Source: Dendrocalamus latiflorus
Lineage: Eukaryota; Streptophyta; Magnoliopsida; Poales; Poaceae
Direction: 5' to 3'
Assembly: GCA_017311315.1 (NCBI GenBank)
Contig: CM029647.1
Span: 2,736,576 to 2,800,575, forward strand
Length of the DNA stretch: 64,000 nucleotides
The stretch's first letter is position 1. Every line of letters begins with the position of its first letter. Of the stretch, positions 11,642 to 22,841 are shown piece by piece. The notes under the pieces are model-generated. The model searched no databases. It was not told the DNA's origin and saw nothing but the letters and a program-made list of their open reading frames with translations. Position numbers and translations under genes: made by a program.

Positions 11642-13950
11642 TAATCTCAGATCAAAATACCTGGAGGTCATTAGACTTATGCGCACTGTATATATGGTGT
11701 GTGCGCTCTGCCCCAACAGCTCCTAATTAACAGATTATTGTTGCATTTTTTTTACTTTGCAGGTCGATGTTTCGATGACGAGCACATCTGATAAAATAAT
11801 CCAAGTACATGTGGCCCTCAATGATTGCTACTGTTGCAGCATGCTGGCTTTGGCTTAGATTTTGTCATTTTTGTCATTTATAGGTACGTAGCTGAAGCTT
11901 ATATATAATTAGCATCATCATGATTCTACATGCATGCCATCTCAACACCACGTAATTACTACTTGCCGCAGAGTTTCCAAAGCCAAAGAGTTGTTAAAAG
12001 TACTCATGATCCAGTTTGGCCAACAATCATACAGATCACTGAGAACAATCAAGTACGGTACGTGTTCATACCTCCAGAGGCTTCTTTCAGAAAAATTAGT
12101 AGAGAAATAATATTACGATATATATTCATGGTTAGCTTAAACCGCCTCCTGTACTAATTGGAACTATATATACACCTACTAGCTAGCTACAGCGGTACTG
12201 AAGCAGACTGTAACAACAGTATCTGAACCAGTAGAACTATATAGTTTAGGTCAATTTAACTTCCCCAAAAGAAAAGTGAGGTCAATTTGAGTAGTCAACA
12301 GATCAAACATGTAAAAGTTCTCAAGAAAGAAAGATCGCAGTCTCCAAGAAGGCAAGAACAGACAAGTATGCATTCACATCACCAAGCTATCTCACAGTAG
12401 TGACAGCGAGCCCTAAGAGGAGGCAGGCTCCACCATTAGGATATATAGCTCTACTATTTAAGTAGCTAGGCCGCCTTTAATTATCTCCACATGTAAAATG
12501 ATGCCGCATGACATATATATATATATGCATGAAACGAAAAAGGGCTCAATTATGACATGCAATCGCACAAGCAAGATTTGATATCTCCTGGAAGCCATAC
12601 ATACAAATATAGACTGTCATGTTATCACATGATTTTATTAAGAAGATGCAGCGTAAGAAACCATATATAAGATCTTCCTAAGATCCCCCCGTAAGAACAC
12701 AAGATCTCGTTTGCAAGCCACGATCCTAGTACACCAACATTAATTCGATCCTGAAATCCACAGCCCATCAAATCGTTGGACCGAGAAGAGCTACCGATCA
12801 GCTAAGCTAGGGCTAGCTAGTCCCTACATTTTTGTATCTGGATGCATGCATGGGAGCAGCCTTTCCCAAGTTCTCGACCTAGCGTGCCTGTCCGATCCTT
12901 TTGAGCTGCGCCCTCTTGTAATTAACTTGCATCCGCGCGAGTACTGAAACCCACTCATCACCAACAAAATCACAGATCTTTCAGTGGAACCAAGGGTTAG
13001 TACTGGTTAATTAGTAGCTTGCCATAGCCCAAAGGCATGTTTGGGGTGGCTGGCTTCGCTTAGCTCTTCCATATATAGAGTTAGGACTCTTTTTAGAGCT
13101 TGAGCAAATCAAATTATAGTGAGCATTTGTATAAGACAGTACTATATATATTCACCCTCACTGATTACAGAGAAGTTCCATTGTGTTTTCGTTTGCGAGT
13201 CCGAGTGGCCATCCGGAGTCACCGGGCTATGGCTCCGCCGCCACTACTTCTCGGGGGAGTGAAGCTTCTTAGTACGAAAGGAATTGTTTCAGTATATTTA
13301 GAAAATATCTTTATCTACACTGTCTGTAAAAGCCCCAACCTTATGGTAACTCGCTGAGCTGAAGTTGAAACTCCTGTTCGGTCAGGGTGTGTGTAGGTGG
13401 GTCATGCCCATGTTTTTGAGAGGCTGAGGTGAGGCAGGAACAATGCAAGTAGACCAATACTAGTGTGCATATGTGAAAGATAATATATATCTATCTGTGG
13501 TTGTGTGAAAAAATATATTGAGCTAAGCTGATGGGTCCTTGTGGTACAGATGCAAGGTTACACAATGTGGGAGGGCACAGTCCCTTTGAATTCTGGTCAC
13601 AAGGGGCATGCAGTGGGGTTGAGGGGTTGTGCACGGGCGTGCATGGAACCGTACTTGTCGATAAAGAATCCTGTCTGTCTGGCCAGGCCATGGGGGGCTA
13701 CCAAGCTATTGATATCAGCACTGTTCACCATGCTTTCATCTTTCAAATCCTTCTGGATCACAAGGCATCTTGCAGAGTGATTTTGCTAGTGTGGTGTATC
13801 ATGCAGATAATAGTTGCCAAATATAGCTTCACTGGCCTGCGCCTGCAGAGTCCCACGTTGATTGTCGAAACTGTAGTATTTTGTGATCCGGTCCGGATCC
13901 CACCACTTAAAATTTTGATTTGATTTCGCTCAAAGATATATTCCGATTAA
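11634..13950. other. Intergenic, no gene recognised
   Basis: AT-rich with several short open frames (for example 13531-13923) that carry no domain I recognise. The stretch 13500-13720 is more GC-rich and includes a 13-base match to a known microRNA (see rejected items), but no hairpin partner is present. Confidence 0.35.
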
Positions 13951-16390
13951 TAGCCTAGTCAGTAATGCGACCTGGTTGAAGGCTATAATTAGAAACATCT
14001 TTATATTCATGATGGAATCTACACCGACTGACACCATCGTGGTGTCTAAAAGTGTTTTTGCCGACTCGAGTCAAATAGCTACTCGAGGCGTTTCCAATTA
14101 TAACTCTTCACCGTTATTTTCTAAGACTCTGTTTCATCTCCGAACAGGTGTTGTTCCCATCTCCGAGCAGATCACTGTTACAGTTTCCAAGTAGGTCTCT
14201 GTTTCTATTGCCGACTAGGACTTTGTTCCTTCTTCGCCTGGAACTCTCGTTTCCAAGGCTATTTATTCCCTCTGTAAGTTTCATGATAGCGAAGCATGCA
14301 CAACACAAGCTATCTACACATGTAATACGCCAAGAGCGTTCTATAACTTCTCCTCATAAAGTGATTTCGCCGATTGTGCGTCCATGATTTTTTCTGCAAA
14401 TGTTTCCACATTAAATTTTTGTCTTGTGGTCCTGATTATTCTTCATTGTGTTTTCATATATCGCCGTGTGTTCTATAACAAGTGTTTGAGAGCGCTTGTT
14501 TCATAACAAGTGGTATTAGAGCTTTGTTTTGTGCCCGATAAATCTAGGGTATACTCGTCATGGTGTCAATGAAGTATAACCTTCCACTGTTGGATTGCGA
14601 TACAAGATTTTTCTCTCTGGCAAATCAAGATACGAGCTATTTTGTCATAGCTCGATTTGGATTATGCGTTATTAGAAATCGACAAGATACTTGATGCATG
14701 GTTCGTTGAAGCCATGAAGATCATCTGACCGCGTATAAAGATATGGTAGCAACCTTGAAGCCATGAAGATCAAATACTATGATGAAGATTTGAGTCTTAT
14801 TCTACTTTGTTTGTTATTTGTGTCGTTCTCTATATTTAGAGACACAATTCTCTATAGTCAAGATACTCTGACCCTGAATGAGGTTTATGGAGCTCTATAT
14901 GCCAAAGAAAAGATGAAAAGTATGGTTTCGAGTGAGAGCTCAAGTTCACATGTAGAAGGTTTGTCCGTTCGAGGCAGATCGGTCAAGAGGTCTCTCACCA
15001 GTGATTATAAAGGCAAAAGCTCGAGTAGATACAAAGGTCATTCGAAGTCGAAGCCAAGAAGTTGTGCCGCTACTAAAAGAATGGTGGACACGATACCTCT
15101 GAGTACTGGAAACTTCAGAATAAGGAGAAGATGAATAATAACTCCAAGAAATATCAACAAGATGATGAAACTAAGGCGACCCCATTGTCACAAAATAAGG
15201 TTCCAAAGGGGATATTCTTGTTGCCTTTGCTGATCATTCCAAAACCAGCGATGAATGGATTATTGATTCAGCCTGCACTTTCCACATGAGCCTGAACCAT
15301 GATCGATTCATTACTTATGAGGCTATTCTAAGTGGATAATTATTAATCGGACATAATACTCCGTGCAAGATTGCATGCATTGATTTTGTCCAAATCAAGA
15401 TGTTTGATGGCACAATTAGAACCCTATCAGAGGTCTGACACATTCCAAATTTAAAAAGGAACATTATCTTGTTGAGTATACCAAACGGTACTAGTTTTCA
15501 AGTAGAGGTGGAGTTCTAAAGATCTCCAAAGGCTTTCTTGTTGTGATAAAAGATGATACGAGGGCAGCAAACCTCTATTATCTTCGAGACACTACCCTGG
15601 TTAGAAAGATTGTTGTTGTCTTGACCAAGTTGTCTAATGTTGATCGGATAACTTTATGGCATATGTGTCTCTGGAATATAGTGAAGCCAACTTCAAGGAG
15701 TTGTGCAAAAGAAGTCCAGTCCATGGTCAAGGTATCGACTAGTTAAAATTAAAGTTGTGTCTTTGGTAAACAGGAGAGGGTGAGTTTCAGATATGCAAAT
15801 TACTCTTCAAAAATCATATTAGATTTGTGGGAGTTCTTTCTGCAAGAATGAGAATCATTATTAGTGATTGCTTTTATATCGAGCATTTGTATATTGATTT
15901 GATCTTTTTTATAGAGCAGGATATCTTACTTATCGATCCAAACCGTAGTTTCTCCTTTTTATGTTTCTTTAACAAATGTACAGCCAAAAAGCCTATTTTT
16001 AACAAACAACAACACCATAGTCATTCTCTTCTAGAAGATTCAGATCAAACCTTTTCGAAGTTAAGATCCCTCAACTAGACTTGAATTCCATACTAGGCTT
16101 TCATCGGAAAAACTTGTAGATTGACTGGAATCATGGAACTTCTTTGAGAACAATCGTCATCATAAAGACTCTGATTCTTTAACAACCACCTACTTCTAAG
16201 AAATGAAATAGCCCATGCAGTGTAATTTGTATGTGGTTATCCTCGGCATCCTTAGCAAGAAGAAATATTTCCTGAACTATTGACGTTGAAAGAGTCTCAC
16301 CAACAGGACTTGTGAGTACAGGACCTCTCACTAAAGATGACTCTTGTGCACATAAAGAAACAGATTATTCTAACGGTTACAAAAAAGTAA
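13951..16390 (+). pseudogene. Degenerate Ty1-copia element
   Basis: A primer-binding site TGGTATTAGAGC at 14511-14522, complementary to initiator tRNA-Met, follows a terminus ending CATAACA at 14508, so the 5' LTR should end there; its start is not clear (roughly 13.95 kb). Downstream, 15235-15345 reads as copia gag-pol linker and protease-side sequence, including 'WIIDSACTFHMS' (the D-S-A variant of the protease active site D-S-G/A). The gag-pre-integrase region 15400-15760 is riddled with stops. A 14763-15134 frame rich in Ser/Arg/Lys probably derives from the gag tail. Reverse transcriptase and the 3' LTR are not seen. The element is inactive and truncated against the RST1-like gene remnant. 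Confidence 0.65.
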
Positions 16391-16631
16391 ACTGTTAGGG
16401 TGTGCAGACAAGAAGAGATACCTTATCATGCTTTATCTGTGTATTCATGGGTTGCAACACATCCCAGTGAGGTCTCCAGCACCTGCACCAAAAGGGTTGA
16501 CAGCACCAAACATGCCTCCCAAATGGACAAGAGGAGGATATGGATGGGTATACATATGTCTAAGAGTGTCAAGAAAATTTTTAACATCAGTAAATTTCAT
16601 AGAATGCACCCCATCATTCAACATGCAAGAC

Positions 16632-17534
16632 TGTTGGGACTAATCTTGTTGTTGATAGTGATCATTGTTCGAGTCGTGCGTAGTCAATGTTCAAGTACTG
16701 TGTGGTCGGTGCTTGAGTATCGTGTTGTAGTTGTATATTGAGTACTCGTGTGTCGAGTGCTAGGTAGTCATGAGTAGAGTACTCGTATGTCGAGTACTGG
16801 GTAGTCGTGAGTAGAGTATTCATGTGTCAAGTACTGTGTAGTCGAAGATCCTGGAGTCGGAGAACAGTCAGAGACTCCAGAGTAGAGTACTCGTGTGTCG
16901 AGTACTGTGTAGTTATAGAACCGGTCGCAACTACAGTGAACCATTCATAAGTCAAGTGTTCAGTAGTCGTAACTACAATAGTCGTAACTATAGTGGTCGG
17001 TAGTCGTAGCTACAATTGTCATAGCTACAGTACAGTGGTCATAGCTACAGTACAGTGGTAGTAGTCAATGTGTTCGAGTGCTATAGTAGTCATAGCTAGT
17101 CGATGTTCGGTACTCGTATCGGAGATGCGGTCGAGACACCATGGTCGAAGTACTCGTAAGTCAAGTAGCAGCCGTGGTTAAAGGTGCTGTGGTCGAGACG
17201 CCATGGTCAAGATGCAGTGATCGTGAGTCATCACTATTGCCGAGTAACGGCTGAGTAAATGAGTTGGTGAAGTTAGTGGAGTAGTGGCTGCATGCAACAG
17301 AAGCATTAATAGTTGCATTTTTCTATGTTAAGATTAGTATTTACTGGTGGTAACGCACCATCAAAGTTTTGTAACCATTTGATGTTTACAGTAGTATAAA
17401 TAAGAAGAAAAGATAGAAACGATGTACAACATTATGCAGTGCCAAAACTCTTCTATGTCTTGAGTTGGTTAAAGGTGTTCATGTGTGTTTTGACCACTGA
17501 ATATGTGTGTATTGATCCGTTAGCTGGGCCATCA
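16632..17534 (+). repeat. 5' LTR of the gag-only copia element
   Basis: Starts TGTTGGGACTAATC and ends GGGCCATCA immediately before the primer-binding site. It is built from many short repeats of 'GTCGAGTACTCG' and 'GTAGTCGTAGCTACAGTGG', self-complementary words that give the LTR an unusual repetitive, hairpin-prone composition. Confidence 0.9.
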
Positions 17535-17549
17535 ATTGGTATCAAAGCT

Positions 17550-17830
17550 TAGTGATTCTCTGTGTGTTAGAGAAGAAGCCGAAGGGAGACCTCCGTGTGT
17601 CAGAGAAGAGCATTGGGTATCAGAACTTTGGTGTTCTCCGTGTGTTCGAGAAGGAGCTTTGGTGTTCTCCGTATATTGGAGAAGAATCTTTGGTGTTCTC
17701 TGTGAGTCAGAGAAAAAAGCTTTGGTGTTCTCCGTGTGTCAGAGAAGCCCAAGTGACTTCTGTGTGTCAGAAAAGAAGCTTGGTAATTTCCGTAAGTAGG
17801 AATTCCTGTGTGTCGGAGAAGATGCCGAGG
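17550..17830 (+). repeat. Leader minisatellite of the copia element, about eight units
   Basis: Eight or so units of about 30-36 bp, core close to 'GGTGTTCTCCGTGTGTCAGAG', lie between the primer-binding site and gag, where the packaging signal of a retroelement would be expected. Units are imperfect, and open frames across them are a by-product of the repeat. Confidence 0.75.
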
Positions 17831-17896
17831 GAAGGAAAGAGTTTGTCTGCGACCACAATGCGAGGCCTGCTATGAGGTGGTTCATCCACTTCGCAA

Positions 17897-18763
17897 GTGG
17901 TGGAGAGGGAGAGCACGGTGATGTTGTCGTACCCGCAACTCACCCACATAAACTACACAGTTTGGGCGATGAAGATGAAAGTTGCTCTTCAGGCTCAGAA
18001 TGTGTGGGAAGTAGTCGAACCTGGTGCTACCGAGTACCAGAAGGACTGGTTGGCATTATACGACATATACCAGTCTATGCTAGAGGACATCATGTCTTTC
18101 CTCGCTGGGAAAGACACAACGAAATCAGCATGGGAGGCAATCAAAACGACACACATGGGGCACGAGTGCGTGCGCGAAGCCAAGCTATAGACCCTCAAGA
18201 GAGACTTCGAGGGGTTGAAGATGGAATAAGGGGAGACCATTAAAGACTTCGCCAGTCGGGTGACGTCCATCATCCCCGGCATCCATGCATTGGGCAACAC
18301 CACAGTGGATGAAACTATCGTTGTTCGTAGATTTCTTTATGCTGCCCCAGCGCGCTACATGCAACTCGTCACCTCTATCGAGCAGTGCATGGGCATGAAG
18401 ACTCTCACTGCCGAAGATCTTGTCGGGAGGTACAAAGCTTACGATGAATGCGTTCGAATCAGTTTTGGCGATGCAAAGGAGAGAGAGCATTTGTTGCTCA
18501 CGCGCAAGTAATGGGAGACCCTCAACAAAGAGAAGAAGAACCGTGACCATGGTGGTGGCCACGACAAAATAGGTGGCGGTCATAGAGACGACCATGATGA
18601 CAAGGATGATAGCGACTCCGACACCAGTGAGTGCAAGGTCCACAAGAAGAAGGTGAAGTGCTTCAACTGTGGCATACGAGGTCATTTTGCCAGTGAGTGC
18701 TGCAAACCAATGAAGGAAGAGGTGCATCTCGCTGTGGCGGATGAAGAACTGGCGCTTCTCTAA
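17897..18763 (+). pseudogene. Copia-type gag with CCHC zinc knuckle, three in-frame stops
   Basis: One frame of 289 codons. The N-terminal 'LTHINYTVWAMKMKVALQAQ' matches the UBN2/retrotransposon-gag domain that forms the virus-like particle in copia elements. The C-terminus has a zinc knuckle 'CFNCGIRGHFASEC' (C-x2-C-x4-H-x4-C) after an Asp/His/Gly-rich basic stretch. Stops at 18188 (TAG), 18228 (TAA) and 18509 (TAA) interrupt the frame without shifting it, so decay has been by point mutation. No pol gene follows; the frame ends at 18763, about 50 bp before the 3' LTR. Confidence 0.85.
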
Positions 18764-18815
18764 AGATCGGCAAGGAGGTACTCACAAATAAAGATAACAA
18801 GATTAGAGGGTTGAT

Positions 18816-19737
18816 TGTTAGAACTAATCTTGTTGTTGATAGTGATCGGTTTTCGAGTTGTGTGTAGTCGGTGTTCGAGTACTGTGTCGTCGGTGCTTGA
18901 GTACTATGTTGTAGTCGTGTGTCAAGTACTCGTGTGTCGAGTACTGGGTAGTCGTGAGTAGAGTACTCGTGTGTCGAGTACCGTGTAGTCGAAGATCCCA
19001 GAGTCAGAGAGCAGTCGCAGCTACAGTGAACCGCTTGTAGGTTGAGTGATCAGTAGTCGTAGCTACAGTGATTGATAGTCATAGCTACAGTGGTCGTAGT
19101 TACAATACAGTGGTCGGTAGTCATAGTTACAGTGCTTGTAGGTAGCAATCGGTGTGTCCGAGTGCTACAGTGGTCGTAGCAACTATACAGTGGTCGGTAG
19201 TCATAGTTCAGTGCTTGTAGGTAGCAATTGGTGTGTCCGAGTGCTACATTGGTCGTCGTTGATCGATGGTTGGTACTCGTACCAGAGATGCGGTCGAGAC
19301 GCCGTGGTCGAAGTACTCGTAAATCGAGTAGCAACCGTGGTCGAAGATACCGTGGTCGAGACGCCATGGTCGAAAAGCTATGGTTGAGCAATTGTGGTCG
19401 AGCAGCTGTGGTCGAGATGCAATGGTCATGAGTCATCACTGCTACCAAGTAACGGTTGAGTAAATGAGTTGGAGTAAGAGGAGTAGTAGCTGGGTGCAAT
19501 GGAAGTATTAGTAGCTGTATTTTTTCTGTGTTAAGGTTAGTATTTACTGGTGGTAACGCACTATCAAAGTTTTATAACCATTTGATGTATACAGTAGTAT
19601 AAATAAGAAGAGAAAATGGAAAAGTTATACGGCATTACGTAGTGCCAAAACTCTTGTGTGTCTTGAGTTAGTTAAAAGTGTTTATATGTGTTTCGATCGC
19701 TGAGTGTGTGCGTATTGATCCGTTTGCTGGGCCATCA
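18816..19737 (+). repeat. 3' LTR of the gag-only copia element
   Basis: Starts TGTTAGAACTAATC, ends GGGCCATCA, and is followed by the second target copy AAGAC. It is the same repeat-rich sequence as the 5' LTR, with several small indels in the repetitive middle. Confidence 0.9.
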
Positions 19738-20735
19738 AAGACAGGAAAGATCCAGCACCAATACAGATAGCCATCAATAAATTCTGAAAGGTAGTTCCAG
19801 ATGTCTTGAGGTTCAGGAGCTCAGTTGCTAAAGAAGTGTAGCGATTGAACAGAGCATCTAAGTCGTCATTCAGCAACTCCACTCTGGCAAAAAAGCTATT
19901 ACAGATAGGATAGCAAGACGAGCCCATACATAGTGATACTGAATTTTTTTCGTCAAATAATACAGAGCTTGCATCAACATCTGGTATCCATGATATCAGT
20001 ATGTTCTTGACTTCAATAACAGCCTCATATGCTCCAAGCCTATATAGAGCAACTACAGAGTTTCCCAGACAAAGTCCCGCAACAGCCCAAGGATCATCAT
20101 CTAAGCTATCATAATTTTCTTCCATTCCTTCCATGGAGCGTATTTCACTAACACTTAGTTTCTTGAGAGTAACATGAGGGTGGACATAGCTTCTTGAGAG
20201 AATAGCATGATTACATGAGGATGGACTAACGAAGCAGACAAAGTGTGAGGAATTTCTTCAACCGATGCACGCTCATTGAGTTGTGTAGTTGCTGCTAGTT
20301 CTGAATCAGCTGCATTATCTGCTCTGGTTAAAAGACCTTGACAAGCATAACCTAATCCCAGTCCACAAGCTCCTTTTACAAGACAGCTTTCAGTTTTTGA
20401 GATAACCTGAATGCAAAAGGGCATAGGACATGAGGAGAAACAATTCATGACGTAATTTGAAGGAATGGTTGATATGTAAAAAAAAACAAATCCAAAAAAA
20501 CATGTGAAAATGAGATGCCAGCAACCGTAGCAAGTGGCAGCGTGAACATCTGGAATGAAATGGATTGGTCCAGCTGTTTGCAGCATGCGGCGAGGAGGGA
20601 GGAGACGGCGTCGTCGGCCGCGGCGGGGCAGGGAGAGGCGGCGGCGGAGGAAGGCCGCGACGGCGTGACGCTGCGGGGTGGGGTCCGGGACGCGGGTGCG
20701 GTCGACGAGAGGTGTGTGCACATGTTTAGTTGCAC

Positions 20736-22841
20736 GCCGTCCGATCATGTTGTGCGGTTCAGATCAAGGCTCGTAGAGCAGCACATGGGGTGGGCCCACC
20801 GATTCCTTTGTTTGTAATCACTCTTTCCACCCTCCGAATTTGGATCGCGCAGCCTCTCGATCGCCGACACGAGGGCCCCAGAAGAGTTATGCCCCACATG
20901 TCAGTGGGTATACTCCCGCGACCTCGCGGTTCGTTGCGTTCGTACGGCTGTAGATAGCGCACTTGGCCGGGTACGTTTGTACGGTTCGTTCGTGGGCCGA
21001 GAGTTATGTTGGATTGGAGACCAAACGGGCCGTCACTGTGGCACTCAGAGGCATCGAATTATGCCTTGGCACAACGGTCTCTCCTCTTACTATCTCTCTC
21101 TCTTTTGGAACTTATCTCTCTCATCTTACTAGCTGTTTATGTAGGTTCGGCTCAAAAAAAAGTGGTAATGTGAGCCATATCCTGGACAGGGTAGACTTTA
21201 GCTCGAAGTGTAGAAAATATCTAGTGTACAGTCCAGCTAAATTCAATACAGCCTAGGTAACATTTTCATAGTCCAGTTCAGATAGTCTTGATCAATACTC
21301 CCAGCTCGAGACTATTTCCAAACACTAGAATCGGCTGGCAGTATTTATCGCCGAGGTCGACTGGATGTTGGAGAGCATCGACATTGTCAATACCCCTCGC
21401 GAAGGAGCGAGCTCTCCCATATGTCTGGCCGAACTGGTTCTCTTCCATTGTGATCAATCGCAACTATAAATCGCAGCTAGAAGAAGAGGGCCGCTGTGCC
21501 CTAGCCTCGTGCCACACAATCGAAGGCGTCGAGGACACGTTCAACCGGCAGTTCTCCTTCGAGCTCTCCAGTCTCCACCCTCGCGCAAGATTATTTTTCA
21601 TGGATAACTCTGAGGACGAGGCAAGTGATTGGTTAACTGGTGAGTGCAGCCGGTGATCAGCAAAAAAAAAAGAAAGTAAAATCGTCAAAGAATATTGATA
21701 TTTATAGAGGTAATCCAGCCTTAAAGTTTTTTTAAAAAAATAAAAAAGAGGCAACGGAGGGTTTCCCCTCCTGAACGTCTTCGTGTTACTCAATTACCGA
21801 AAAGTTCACATGAGGCAAGCGCCAAAAGCACCTCAGATTTTTTTTTTAAAAAAAAAAAAGAGGGGGAAGGAAGGAGAGCAGAGCATTACATTGAGTGGTT
21901 GCTCCTTGAAGATAATAACTAAATCATTTGTAACCTTAAAGTACTTTTTTGCCTCAATTGGTGGCATCAGGTGTGCATCGTACAATGTTAACGACGTGTA
22001 TCTTAATAAGCATTGGCACATACAAAAAGAAGAGTTAAATCGCTGAAGCTCTCCGTGAGGATTGTAATCTTGATATAATTATGGAATAAAGTTTTCAGCT
22101 TCCCCTAAAAAATTTCTTTGATGAATCTCGCATAATTGTTGAATGCGAAAAACCTGTAGATAAATATTTAAACAGAATTAACCAGTCACGGCTATCGAGC
22201 TCGAAGGTAGAACTATATTTACTAAAACAGGTATCTGGGACTAGATTTACGAAAATAAATATCTATGACTAATTTTTTTTTAAAAAAAGTTACCATTGTA
22301 CTACTTGTGCAAACAGTTCGCTTATTGCTGCCGAGCAACAAATGCAGACAAGAGATAGGAGAAGGCATAATTGTAGATCACAGCCCAGTATATCTACAGC
22401 AATTGAGTGAGGAATCGAGGGGAAAATCAATCGGGAAGAAACTTGACAAAGGGGCGAAATGGGACAATTGAACTCTGTATGTTTTCGGCAAATTGCAATA
22501 CTTGCTACAGTACTCTGAAGAAATACAAGACTCTGAAAAACAGCCACTTAACTGAACACCAACAGACAACGCTAAAATGCAGTGAGCACTACTGATCGGA
22601 CCCGCTAACTCCGGTCACGATCTGCATGAATCTTAACAAGTAAAACGGACTCAGTCTACTGCCAGCTCATTAAGTCTGGATTATTATCCTACAATAATAA
22701 CTAGATAGAAAGTCTCATACTAGTTTGGTATACAAAAATAACTAGCGGGCCGGCCAGCTAGTTCTAAACAATACGACACAAGACCGAAATCCAAAGATCT
22801 TTTAACAGAAAAGCTAAGTCAAAACTATGCTCCTCTCCTTC
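20736..22841. other. Intergenic, no gene recognised
   Basis: Mixed composition with short A- and T-runs at 21660-21860. Short frames on both strands (such as 21288-21656) have no recognisable domain. The last few hundred bases before 22842 should contain the 3' UTR of the aminotransferase gene. Confidence 0.4.

Larger units (their letters stand above)
16632..19737 (+). mobile_element. Complete gag-only Ty1-copia-type LTR retrotransposon
   Basis: Two LTRs (16632-17534, 903 bp; 18816-19737, 922 bp), both starting TGTT and ending GGGCCATCA, enclose a 1.28-kb interior. The primer-binding site TGGTATCAAAGC is at 17537-17548 and a purine-rich tract GATTAGAGGGTTGA lies just before the 3' LTR. The element is flanked by a perfect 5-bp target duplication AAGAC (16627-16631 and 19738-19742). 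The only coding region is a gag gene; protease, integrase and reverse transcriptase are absent, so it must have been moved by proteins from another element. The LTRs have diverged by many substitutions and small indels, so the insertion is not recent. Confidence 0.9.
16422..20735 (-). pseudogene. RST1-like (focadhesin-family) gene fragment, split by a retrotransposon
   Basis: Minus-strand pieces resemble plant RST1, a very large ARM/focadhesin-type protein that helps couple the cytoplasmic exosome to the Ski complex and affects wax synthesis. 20735-20580 gives an N-terminal piece ('LVDRTRVPDPTPQRHAVAAF'). 20570-20515 gives 'FQMFTLPLATVAGI', and 20408-19738 plus 16631-16422 give a C-terminal-half exon containing 'DDDPWAVAGL', 'GAYEAVIEVKNILISW' and 'FTDVKNFLDTLRHMY'. 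RST1 is about 1,800 residues, so most of the middle is missing. Other damage: a one-base loss near 16446 shifts frame before the GT donor at 16421, and a short duplication at about 20160-20200 shifts frame upstream. The copia element at 16632-19737 lies inside the exon; without it and one target copy the frame runs through. Identity is from memory of family motifs. Confidence 0.65.

Noticed and set aside
13605..13625. A 13-base match (AAGGGGCATGCAG) to the monocot miR528 sequence
   Set aside because: The 3' part of the match fails and no complementary star strand is found within the next 150 bases, so no hairpin precursor is supported.
19050..19499. A 149-codon minus-strand frame in the copia 3' LTR
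   Set aside because: It is a product of the short tandem words of the LTR (repeated His/Arg/Asp-type residues), not a gene.
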